From: Seribacter sulfatis
GTDB taxonomy: Bacteria > Verrucomicrobiota > Verrucomicrobiia > Opitutales > Seribacteraceae
Length of the DNA: 7,111 nucleotides
Direction: 5' to 3'
Assembly: GCF_964187635.1 (NCBI RefSeq)
Contig: NZ_CAXLMO010000069.1
Location: 1 to 7,111, forward strand
The notes under the pieces: model-generated
The model's input: the letters and a program-made list of their open reading frames with translations, nothing else
The model's database searches: none
What the model was told of the DNA's origin: nothing
Translations under genes and position numbers: made by a program
Shown here: piece after piece, positions 1 to 6,152 of the stretch
Numbering within the stretch: position 1 is the first letter of the stretch
Layout: each line of letters begins with the position of its first letter

Positions 1-1
1 C

Positions 2-292
2 GAACGCGACTGGAAATTAATCGAATATCTGGACGGAACCGGAGATATCGAATTATATCACATCTCTCAGGATCTGAGTGAATCCAACAATTTAGCCGAT
101 GAGAGGAAAGGAAAGGTCGCGGACCTTAAGAAAAAGCTCACGGGTTGGCGAAATGAAGTTCTCGCTCGCATTCCCGTGCCCAATCCCTCTTACGACCCTG
201 AGCGGGCCCCTGAATGGTGGAGTCGTCGTTCAGGCAAACCGATTGACAGTTCTGCCCGCAAAAGATTTCCGGCAACCGAAAAGGATCTGTAG
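2..292 (+). CDS. Sulfatase, C-terminal end (partial, 5' end outside window)
   Basis: The open frame enters from the left edge (first full codon at base 2) and stops at TAG 290-292, giving 96 residues. They read like the C-terminal subdomain of family S1 (alkaline-phosphatase-fold) sulfatases: an opening DWKLIEYLDG strand, then an 'ELYHISQDLSESNNLA' segment matching the usual 'ELYNL..D..E..NLA' turn. A helix rich in K and L follows, then 'GWRNEVLARIPVPNPSYDP', the typical final helix and Pro-Asn-Pro-x-Tyr-Asp-Pro tail. The active-site half lies outside the window, so catalytic residues and a signal peptide cannot be checked. Members hydrolyse sulfate esters, in this bacterial group mostly on algal or animal glycans, and are usually exported. 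The substrate cannot be told from this part. The gene is convergent with the minus-strand EEP gene, 38 bases separating the two stop codons. The family call is firm; the subfamily is unknown. Confidence 0.88.
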   Translation, partial: ERDWKLIEYLDGTGDIELYHISQDLSESNNLADERKGKVADLKKKLTGWRNEVLARIPVPNPSYDPERAPEWWSRRSGKPIDSSARKRFPATEKDL

Positions 293-330
293 GACAGATT
301 CTCCATAGGAAAGCAGTTTCGAATCAGATT
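293..330. other. Convergent intergenic gap without clear terminator
   Basis: Only 38 bases separate the stop codons of two converging genes. The best pairing is GAATC (321-325) with GATTC (327-331). Its arms are too close for a real stem, and pulling back to a 3-base loop leaves only 4 pairs, with no U-tract on either strand. An 8-base direct repeat CAGATTCT occurs at 295-302 and 325-332, probably by chance. No intrinsic terminator can be supported. Confidence 0.5.
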
Positions 331-1332
331 CTAGTTCTTCCACTTATATTCGATGACCACTGCACGGTGGTCAGACGGCCACCTTCCCTGAATTATGATA
401 TCTGATGTGTCTCCCTTCTCCCCGACCACCTGGGCGGATACAACCTTAACATTGTTGCCGTGGTGGTAAACCCGGTCAATTCGATCCAATACCTGATCGC
501 GGTAGGGTCTCCTGCCCAGAGTTTGCTTCGGATATGGCGGGGTCCATGTATTGCCCGGCTTTTTGACCTCATCGGTATGAACCAGCCGGAAGGAATCAAC
601 CATTCCGATATTTTCCAATAAAACAGAGCCGGGCCATTGTACCGGTAATCGCAATGGAATAACCGTTGGATTATCAACCCACCGATCAGAACCATTCTTC
701 GCATAGTGGTCGGTCCAGTCGAGATGAGACGGTTCATTAAAATCACCCACTAGAAAGACTGTTCTTTTTTCCTCTATTGCTTCCTCCAACGGTTCAATGG
801 TTGTGCTATATCCGCGGGTTCCACCCCTTCTTACTCCTTTTTCTTGAACAATCTTGGCCAAGCTATTCAGATCGACCTGAGGGTCGGCTCTAAGTTTTTC
901 CTGAGCTAGAAAGGGTCCGTAATTATTGGGCCACCAGTGACAGTTTACAATTCGAACAACTCGTGAACCTGCCAGTTCCACATCAACGACTTCCAAGGAA
1001 CGATCTTTATTTGAATGTATTAGCTGTGCAGGAAATTTTGAGTAAACCTTTCCCGCACGATTCCATCCATCGCCAAGTTCATTAAGAAGCATATTCGACT
1101 TACTCGAACAATCTTCCTGAATCCCGACAATGTCAGCTCTGGCTAGTTTGATTGCAGATGCAATTTCATCAATCCTTGAACCGCCAAATAACTCATTTCC
1201 AAAGCCAACATTCTTGGCATTCCCACCGCCCTGAAGAATATTAAAAGTCATCAGCTTGAACCGGCTAAGCTCTTCTGCTCCCAATTGAGAAATGGAAACT
1301 AGGCCAACAAAAAAGAGTAAGAAAGAATTCAT
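331..1332 (-). CDS. Secreted endonuclease/exonuclease/phosphatase (EEP) family protein
   Basis: A complete 333-residue protein with the DNase I-like EEP fold. Its N-terminus is a Sec signal peptide (hydrophobic residues 4-17, likely cleavage after Leu-Gly-Ala at 17-19), so it acts outside the cytoplasm. The family's motifs appear in order: TFNIL (Asn31), GIQED (Glu73, metal ligand), NCHWWP (Asn130, His132), VGDFNEP (Asp197, Asn199), MVDSFR (Asp246), DRIDRVY (Asp283/Asp286) and PSDHRAVV (Asp321, His322 catalytic pair). All key positions are present, so it should be an active metal-dependent phosphodiesterase or phosphatase. The family includes nucleases, sphingomyelinases and inositol-phosphate phosphatases, and the sequence does not tell which applies. 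About 65 residues lie between His132 and Asp197, including a basic GVRRGGTRGY stretch. The ATG is preceded by AAAGG with a 7-base spacer, the best ribosome site in the window. It is transcribed away from the 440-residue gene and may be unrelated to the sulfatases functionally. Confidence 0.9.
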   Translation of the reverse strand: MNSFLLFFVGLVSISQLGAEELSRFKLMTFNILQGGGNAKNVGFGNELFGGSRIDEIASAIKLARADIVGIQEDCSSKSNMLLNELGDGWNRAGKVYSKFPAQLIHSNKDRSLEVVDVELAGSRVVRIVNCHWWPNNYGPFLAQEKLRADPQVDLNSLAKIVQEKGVRRGGTRGYSTTIEPLEEAIEEKRTVFLVGDFNEPSHLDWTDHYAKNGSDRWVDNPTVIPLRLPVQWPGSVLLENIGMVDSFRLVHTDEVKKPGNTWTPPYPKQTLGRRPYRDQVLDRIDRVYHHGNNVKVVSAQVVGEKGDTSDIIIQGRWPSDHRAVVIEYKWKN

Positions 1333-1512
1333 TACTAAACCTTTAACCTAATCGATGAATTAATCGACATCTAAAATAACTTCCTATGTTCTATGATCAG
1401 AAAATAGCTTTCATGATTTCAATTAAAAATGATAAAAGCTTTGGGTCTAAGCTTTACTGAAGTTGTAAAAATAAATTCAATTTGATGTCATCAGATGTTT
1501 GACCCTTAGGAT
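1333..1512. promoter_or_regulatory. Divergent intergenic region with short repeats (candidate control region)
   Basis: These 180 AT-rich bases lie between the divergent starts at 1332 (minus) and 1513 (plus), so promoters for both transcription units should be here. I could not find a convincing -35/-10 pair on either strand. Short repeats are visible: AGCTTT at 1406-1411, 1437-1442 and 1450-1455. The last two form part of an inverted repeat, AAAGCTT (1435-1441), 7-base spacer, AAGCTTT (1449-1455). TAATCGA occurs twice, at 1349-1355 and 1361-1367, close to the ribosome site of the minus-strand gene. Operator function is only a possibility. Confidence 0.4.
1435..1455. repeat. Inverted repeat AAAGCTT-N7-AAGCTTT
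   Basis: Two perfect 7-base arms separated by 7 bases (TGGGTCT), centred about 68 bases upstream of the plus-strand ATG at 1513. Each arm contains the palindrome AAGCTT, so the element is also a direct repeat of AAGCTTT with a 13-base period. It could be an operator for a dimeric regulator. No U-tract follows, so a terminator is unlikely. Chance occurrence in AT-rich DNA is possible. Confidence 0.35.
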
Positions 1513-2835
1513 ATGAAATCTTACTTTTTCTCTGTGAAGATAAATTGGATAAAGTTGGCGTTGGGAGGAGTCATGGTACTTGGCATTCCTCTGATTTACT
1601 TCTTTTCCAGTTCGGATGACGGGAAAACTTTCACTGACTCCCAAAATGAATTCGTTGAGCAAACTGAGCAACTAATCGCCGATCTATCCAAGGAAACAAA
1701 AGTCAGTTCGAAATCCCCAAAGCTATCAACTGAAGATAATCGAACCGACCCTTCAATTACCCGATCTCAGCCTGAGGCATTGAATTCCGCGGATCCAAGG
1801 GAAGAACTCACCTCAGAAATTAATTATACCCCTGTTGTTGATTCATTATCTGAACCTCAATGGAAAAAAGAACTCGATATTTTTTTACAGGGAGAGAAAT
1901 CCCCAAAGGAATTTCTTGATTCCCTGACCATTGATAACTGGAAAGAAGCACGGGATGCCCTCGCCCTTGCCTATGAGCAAAGGTTGCTCCCCAAAAATAA
2001 AAATTTTCAGGATCGATTCTGGACGAGGGTTGGAGAAGTTGGAGGCCAAGCGGTGGCAGAGGAATTACTCAGGGCAGGCGATCCAGCCTTCGCCAAAATC
2101 CTTAAAGGATGGGCAAAGAAAACGCCTCAGGAAATGTTTGATTATTATGCTGATCTCAATCTCAAATCACCTGAGGTTCAACATTACCTGCAAAAAACAA
2201 ACTCCCGTGAAATCCCCCTCATGGATCAATTCTCAAGCGGGATGATTGATGAAGTGCTTAGAAACTCCGATGGCAGGATTGGGAATGCCCAGTTAGACAG
2301 TGCCAATGACTTGATCGATCACTTTCTTGAAAAAGATAAAAAGAAGGCGGAATCTTTAATGCGTGAATTCACCGAACGAGTCACCAAGGGAAGGGATAAG
2401 GATACTTTGAAACAGTGGGTGGCCGGATATAAGGAACCGGAATTACAAGCCGGCACGGCCCAACGGGTGATTGAAAGCGGTGTCTTTGACAAGAACCCTT
2501 TGGAGGCAGTCGAATTTGCTAATTCTTTAGAATCCACCAAGGCTAAAAGGTCTGCACTCTCTTCCGCCTACGCAAGACTCGCAGGTGGAGTAAATGGACA
2601 TGACCCCAATATCACCGCCACCGAATTGAACGCGATGGAAGACGGATGGCAAAGAGATTTTGCCCTTAATGGATTTGCTCATGGCTTGGTTCGTAAGGAC
2701 CCCGAGGCAGCCATTCAATGGGCTAACTCAATAAGCAACGAAGGATTTCGTAAAGTAGTCACCAAAAATGTAACCAAAAGAATCAACGCCGAAGTCTTAC
2801 CAAGATTAAATTCTCAAGGGGCGAGCAAAAATTAA
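1513..2835 (+). CDS. Membrane-anchored helical-repeat protein of unknown function
   Basis: I do not recognise a named family. The 440-residue product has a lysine-containing start (K2, K9, K14), one hydrophobic segment at about residues 13-31 and no obvious cleavage site, so it is probably an N-in/C-out single-pass anchor. Residues 33-115 are polar, rich in D, E, S, T and P, and look like an extended linker. From about 116 on the chain is predicted mainly helical. Two related stretches stand out: 328-358 (NPLEAVEFANSLES...) and 395-424 (DPEAAIQWANSISN...), each with Asp/Asn-Pro, then Ala, then a (W/F)AN-S block and an R/K-rich helix. Such degenerate 'DP-x-x-A-x-x-WA-x-x' helical repeats are common in uncharacterised Verrucomicrobia-type proteins; this is from memory, not a search. 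The frame has a TAG at 1507-1509, so ATG 1513 is the first possible start. AGGA at 1508-1511 is too close to it to be a normal ribosome site. The 1067-residue gene follows after 70 bases. Confidence 0.8.
   Translation: MKSYFFSVKINWIKLALGGVMVLGIPLIYFFSSSDDGKTFTDSQNEFVEQTEQLIADLSKETKVSSKSPKLSTEDNRTDPSITRSQPEALNSADPREELTSEINYTPVVDSLSEPQWKKELDIFLQGEKSPKEFLDSLTIDNWKEARDALALAYEQRLLPKNKNFQDRFWTRVGEVGGQAVAEELLRAGDPAFAKILKGWAKKTPQEMFDYYADLNLKSPEVQHYLQKTNSREIPLMDQFSSGMIDEVLRNSDGRIGNAQLDSANDLIDHFLEKDKKKAESLMREFTERVTKGRDKDTLKQWVAGYKEPELQAGTAQRVIESGVFDKNPLEAVEFANSLESTKAKRSALSSAYARLAGGVNGHDPNITATELNAMEDGWQRDFALNGFAHGLVRKDPEAAIQWANSISNEGFRKVVTKNVTKRINAEVLPRLNSQGASKN
2494..2784 (+). repeat. Two degenerate 'P-x-x-A-x-x-(W/F)AN-S' protein repeat units
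   Basis: Within the 440-residue protein, residues 328-358 (bases 2494-2586) and 395-424 (bases 2695-2784) align as KNPLEAVEFANSLES and KDPEAAIQWANSISN, each followed by an Arg/Lys-containing helix. The similarity is at the protein level only; the DNA has diverged. Earlier segments such as residues 185-210 (AGDPAFAKILKGWAKKTP) may be weaker copies. The pattern suggests a helical solenoid used for protein-protein contacts. Confidence 0.5.
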
Positions 2836-2905
2836 AAAGCAAAATTCAAGAAACCTTATCTCACAATTAAGTAAGATAATGGACCCAAAAGACATTTGCT
2901 AGCTT
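2836..2905 (+). other. Short AT-rich spacer, probable read-through
   Basis: These 70 bases separate the helical-repeat gene from the large GH-like gene. The only symmetry is a 6-base A/T-rich inverted repeat, TTATCT (2856-2861) and AGATAA (2874-2879), with a 12-base loop and no U-tract, which is too weak for an intrinsic terminator. No Shine-Dalgarno sequence precedes ATG 2906. Co-transcription of the two genes is therefore possible, though a promoter of their own for the downstream genes cannot be excluded. Confidence 0.35.
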
Positions 2906-5900
2906 ATGAAAATTTTCGCTATTGCAGTAGCGTGGATTTGCTTTCAAACAGCAACCACACTCCAAGTATTCTCAGACGAGAATCAAACCATTGGAATTAA
3001 GATTGAAAATTATCCGTACGCTCCCCTTTCGTTCTCGAGTAGGATTCATGACCTCAAGCTTGCTGAAACGGATAATGGAAATTATCAGATAGAGACCACG
3101 GGAACCGATCCCTATGTTTGGCTTCGGTCCTTTAAGGATTCCTACCAACCGAATTTATCTTACATCATCGCATTTGAATATCAGGTTACCGGAGACTTTG
3201 GTGAGTTCGTTTTTTACTGCAGTACTGGCAATCAAACCAAAGCGATCAGAACCGAATTAAAACCATCTGAGGATTGGCAATGGCATGTTTTTGAATTGAG
3301 TGAAAAAGGAAAGCTCATCGGGCAGGAAATTGATGATCTCCGTATGGACTTCGGTGAGCAAAAAAACAAAACTTTTCAAGTAAGAAATCTGCGACTGATT
3401 GAAACGACGCGTGATTTAAGATTATATGCTGCCGTTGGTAATAAACTTAATCAGATCAAAGATTTCGGGATTGGACTGAACAAACTAAATCCCCAGTTTT
3501 CAGCTGCGGAAACAGTGAGGCATGTTGATGATAAATCCTCAAGCGTCACCCTCTCTGTTTACCGGCATCTTGATCTGGATGCCGGAACCAAGAGACTATC
3601 TAAAGAAGGAAGCACTCGCCCTCCCGTCCCCCTGGGGCCACAAATCGTTGCAGGAGAAGGCCCCGACCCCCGGAACCACACGGTAATCCGTATCCTTTCT
3701 GAATATCAGGTCTGCGAGACCCAGTTTCTTGCCTATCCACCCACAATCCTTGGCGGTGTTGGTGTAGAGACTGGTAAAGATGAGAAAGATCATACCTTTA
3801 TTGCCACCTGGCCCCTTCTTTCCAAACTTACACATAACATCCACCTCTTTAATCAAGCAGGCGGAACTATTGGTAAAATCCAGGTCGCTAAGGAAATCCA
3901 CCCACCCTTCGACCTCGCAGTTGGAAATTTTGCCCCGGGGTCTCCAGGTGATGAAATCGCGGTAATTTCACAGAATGCTCAGCGGGCAAAACCAATTGTT
4001 CTCGTTTACTCTTCTTCGGGCAAACTTCTCAGCCGAAAAACTATAAACGGTGAGAAGGGAAGATATTCTCTCATTACGAAGGGAAAAGACCGGTTGATTG
4101 CCCAGGAGTTTGACGAAAATAAAATCCACACACTCTTACCGACTCAGGAAGTTGCTAGCCTAAGAAATGAAATTCAAACTTGGTCTCTTTATGATTCGGT
4201 TTATCCGGATCGCGAATTTAATGGGGGCAAGTCAGAGAAAGCCACATCCACTCTGATGCGGATTAAAAAGGGAAAAAAGCTGGCTCCCTTGGATGCAGGA
4301 GGAATGGAAAACAAATTTTGGTTCGACCCGCAGGAAGAACATAATGGGGACCCTTCCACTTGGGGAAAATTCCCAGACGGAACCCATGTCAGAAATGCCA
4401 AGTATAATTATCTGGGTAGCGCACAGTATTGGTCTCCTCTGGTGAAATCGGGGGAGATTGAATCCCGATCCTACGCTGAATGGACTTCGAATATCGATTG
4501 GCAAAAAATCTTCAAGTCATCGTGGAAAAAATCAGTCATAGACTATAACCAAGGAAAACCAACTGTCTGGTCAGCTGGGTTCAGTCATCGGTGGAGAGTT
4601 GGAGCAATGAAATCAATATCCTCAAAGATAGATTCTAAAACAGGTCTCCCCACATATCTGCTTTTGGACCGCAAGAATGACCCTACGGGCGGAGGCTATT
4701 TTGGTAAGACTATGTTTGATTACGGGAGCCAGCACTTCGAGAACGAGGCACTCAACAAACTCTACACCTACGCCCAGCGAGCCTTCTATCGAAAATTGGC
4801 TCCCGCCTATCGGAAAAACCCGGAAATGACTATCGCAGTCGAACCCAACCATGAAAATGAAATCGTTTCCGGAAGCGATTCCATAGGCGATTACAACACG
4901 GGGAGTCTCGAAGGATTCTATCATTATCTATCCTCTCTTTATGGAAACATTGAATCGATCAATCAGATTATGGGTACGAGCTTCACTATCGATTTTTTTG
5001 ATGCCCCACGCAATCTATTCCGCGGGGAGTGGGATCAATATGATTTTGAAAATCTCTTCTTTCAAGAGTGGGTCGAATATAACCGGGTCCTTGTTTCCAG
5101 AAGAGTGGGAACGAGTTACCGGGAATGCTTACTTGCGGGATTCCCTCCTGAAATGATCAAGAGCCATCAAATCCCGGACAGCTATGTATTCAAATCAATC
5201 GTGGGAATTTCAGAAGGAAAAAAAAGAATTTCACCGATTGATTGGCTTCTCACCACCGGAGCAGGATTTGGCTTTTCGAGGTACGGAACCTACTACGACC
5301 GTGAACATAACATTGGCCAGGGTGCATACAGTTCAGGCTTTGATAATATGCTGGTTGGAGAATACGCCTCGCTTAATGCAAGCCATCAAAAGTCGCTGGA
5401 CCAATTACTCTACCTTCGTAATCACGGAGTATCTACTTTGCATGTGATGTGGTGGCCATCCGATCTGGATAAGGGATTTAATAAGGCCCAGGAGTCCGCT
5501 CTTCGAGAAATGATTTCCATACATGATACCCCTCGCAAGGGACTGGCTGGTGGAATCAGTGAAATACGACCTTGGCGGGGACAAAGAAAATCCTTTGATA
5601 TTGCCAGTCTGGGAATAGGACCCAGCCACACCGGCCTCCTAAAAAGCCTAAGGAAGGATGGATCCTTTGAAGGGACGGTCTATGCGGTTCCCTTTCACGC
5701 CCATGTAAACATTGAGGTATTGAATGAACAGAAGACGACAAATCTGAATCCTCAAACGCAGGAATTGGCCACCATACCCCATACCCGGCCTGGTTCGGTA
5801 ATCGAAGTGAGTTTTAAGGTGAACGGAAAAACAGATAATTTACTGATAGACTTTACGCACAGAGGGGTAAAACTCAGCGACAAATCAATCAGGCTCGAAC

Positions 5901-6109
5901 AGCTTAAAGGAGGACAACAGATTCGATTGGTTTATAAAATTCCTTTGCTAATGGATGAGATCAAGCTGTTAGCCAGCTCCGACAAAAATATTATAATCGA
6001 AGACCTTCTTGTGGTTCACCATCAAGACCAGGTGATCAACTTGGCCAAAAAGATCATGACCGGTAAACGACACCAGGGAGGCGTAACTTTTGCCTGTCTT
6101 CCACAATAA
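2906..6109 (+). CDS. Large secreted multidomain protein with GH42-like (clan GH-A) glycoside hydrolase region
   Basis: The product is 1067 residues long. It begins with a probable Sec signal peptide (K2, hydrophobic 3-18). Residues about 28-165 look like a jelly-roll, carbohydrate-binding-type domain (YIIAFEYQVTG, DWQWHVFEL, LRMDFG, VRNLRLIE). About 200-445 resemble a beta-propeller, with an FG-GAP-like loop VGNFAPGSPGDEIAV at 339-353. About 500-880 resemble a GH42/GH-A TIM barrel. There, FENEALNKLYTYAQRAF precedes a strand ending EPNHENE (646-652); then comes FYHYLSSLYGNIESINQIMGTSF, matching the GH42 'YG-x-I-x-x-LN-x-x-WGT' pattern. VGEY (Glu819) is followed by LRNHGVSTLHVMWWP, like the GH42 'AHGAD..-F-W' strand. 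Glu652 is my proposed acid/base and Glu819 the nucleophile; neither is proven. Residues 960-1040 are a beta-rich C-terminal domain. The sulfatase gene follows after 43 bases, which suggests a sulfated glycan substrate. GH42 enzymes are usually near 650-700 residues, so this one is enlarged and divergent. Non-catalytic binding remains an alternative. Confidence 0.8.
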   Translation: MKIFAIAVAWICFQTATTLQVFSDENQTIGIKIENYPYAPLSFSSRIHDLKLAETDNGNYQIETTGTDPYVWLRSFKDSYQPNLSYIIAFEYQVTGDFGEFVFYCSTGNQTKAIRTELKPSEDWQWHVFELSEKGKLIGQEIDDLRMDFGEQKNKTFQVRNLRLIETTRDLRLYAAVGNKLNQIKDFGIGLNKLNPQFSAAETVRHVDDKSSSVTLSVYRHLDLDAGTKRLSKEGSTRPPVPLGPQIVAGEGPDPRNHTVIRILSEYQVCETQFLAYPPTILGGVGVETGKDEKDHTFIATWPLLSKLTHNIHLFNQAGGTIGKIQVAKEIHPPFDLAVGNFAPGSPGDEIAVISQNAQRAKPIVLVYSSSGKLLSRKTINGEKGRYSLITKGKDRLIAQEFDENKIHTLLPTQEVASLRNEIQTWSLYDSVYPDREFNGGKSEKATSTLMRIKKGKKLAPLDAGGMENKFWFDPQEEHNGDPSTWGKFPDGTHVRNAKYNYLGSAQYWSPLVKSGEIESRSYAEWTSNIDWQKIFKSSWKKSVIDYNQGKPTVWSAGFSHRWRVGAMKSISSKIDSKTGLPTYLLLDRKNDPTGGGYFGKTMFDYGSQHFENEALNKLYTYAQRAFYRKLAPAYRKNPEMTIAVEPNHENEIVSGSDSIGDYNTGSLEGFYHYLSSLYGNIESINQIMGTSFTIDFFDAPRNLFRGEWDQYDFENLFFQEWVEYNRVLVSRRVGTSYRECLLAGFPPEMIKSHQIPDSYVFKSIVGISEGKKRISPIDWLLTTGAGFGFSRYGTYYDREHNIGQGAYSSGFDNMLVGEYASLNASHQKSLDQLLYLRNHGVSTLHVMWWPSDLDKGFNKAQESALREMISIHDTPRKGLAGGISEIRPWRGQRKSFDIASLGIGPSHTGLLKSLRKDGSFEGTVYAVPFHAHVNIEVLNEQKTTNLNPQTQELATIPHTRPGSVIEVSFKVNGKTDNLLIDFTHRGVKLSDKSIRLEQLKGGQQIRLVYKIPLLMDEIKLLASSDKNIIIEDLLVVHHQDQVINLAKKIMTGKRHQGGVTFACLPQ
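3923..3964 (+). other. FG-GAP-like propeller loop in the 1067-residue protein
   Basis: Residues 340-353 read GNFAPGSPGDEIAV. This resembles the 'GDFDGDGxDEIAV' calcium-loop motif of FG-GAP/VCBS beta-propeller blades, but with Pro and Ser replacing several aspartates, so calcium binding may be weak or lost. Surrounding strands (PPFDLAV before, PIVLVYSSSGKLLS after) fit a propeller blade. Further blades are less clear, for example QIVAGEGPDPRNHTVIRIL at 246-264. Confidence 0.45.
4523..5545 (+). other. GH42-like TIM-barrel region within the 1067-residue protein
   Basis: Approximate domain limits are residues 540-880. Candidate catalytic glutamates are Glu652 (codon 4859-4861, in HENEI, with Asn before Glu as in clan GH-A acid/base sites) and Glu819 (codon 5360-5362, in LVGEYASLN). 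They lie 167 residues apart, close to the spacing I recall for GH42 enzymes. Glu650 and Glu800 are alternatives. The boundaries and the assignment are inference from motif order, not from an alignment. Confidence 0.5.
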
Positions 6110-6152
6110 TTTATTCCAGTTACCAAAATATCCTACCCACTCTTCAGAAAAG
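6110..6152 (+). other. Short intergenic spacer (probable operon junction)
   Basis: These 43 bases lie between the stop of the GH-like gene and the start of the right-hand sulfatase. I see no stem-loop, no U-tract and no strong promoter. The only ribosome-site candidate is the purine run GAAAAG directly next to the ATG. The short spacing and shared strand favour co-transcription. Confidence 0.45.

Noticed and set aside
99..308. Plus-strand open frame of 69 codons
   Set aside because: It overlaps the sulfatase C-terminus in another frame, and its translation lacks domain features, while the frame ending at 292 gives clear sulfatase sequence.
321..331. GAATC-A-GATTC palindrome as a bidirectional terminator
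   Set aside because: The arms are separated by one base, so a stable hairpin cannot form, and there is no U-tract on either side.
393..746. Minus-strand open frame of 117 codons
   Set aside because: It lies wholly inside the EEP gene in another frame; the EEP frame carries all family motifs.
1931..2245. Plus-strand open frame of 104 codons inside the 440-residue gene
   Set aside because: Basic, low-information translation in an alternative frame; no ribosome site or family motif.
2856..2879. TTATCT/AGATAA inverted repeat as a terminator
   Set aside because: Six A/T-rich pairs with a 12-base loop and no following U-run are too weak.
3596..5741. Several open frames of 61-101 codons on both strands within the GH-like gene
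   Set aside because: All are shadows of the 1067-codon frame, with no recognisable domains or start signals.
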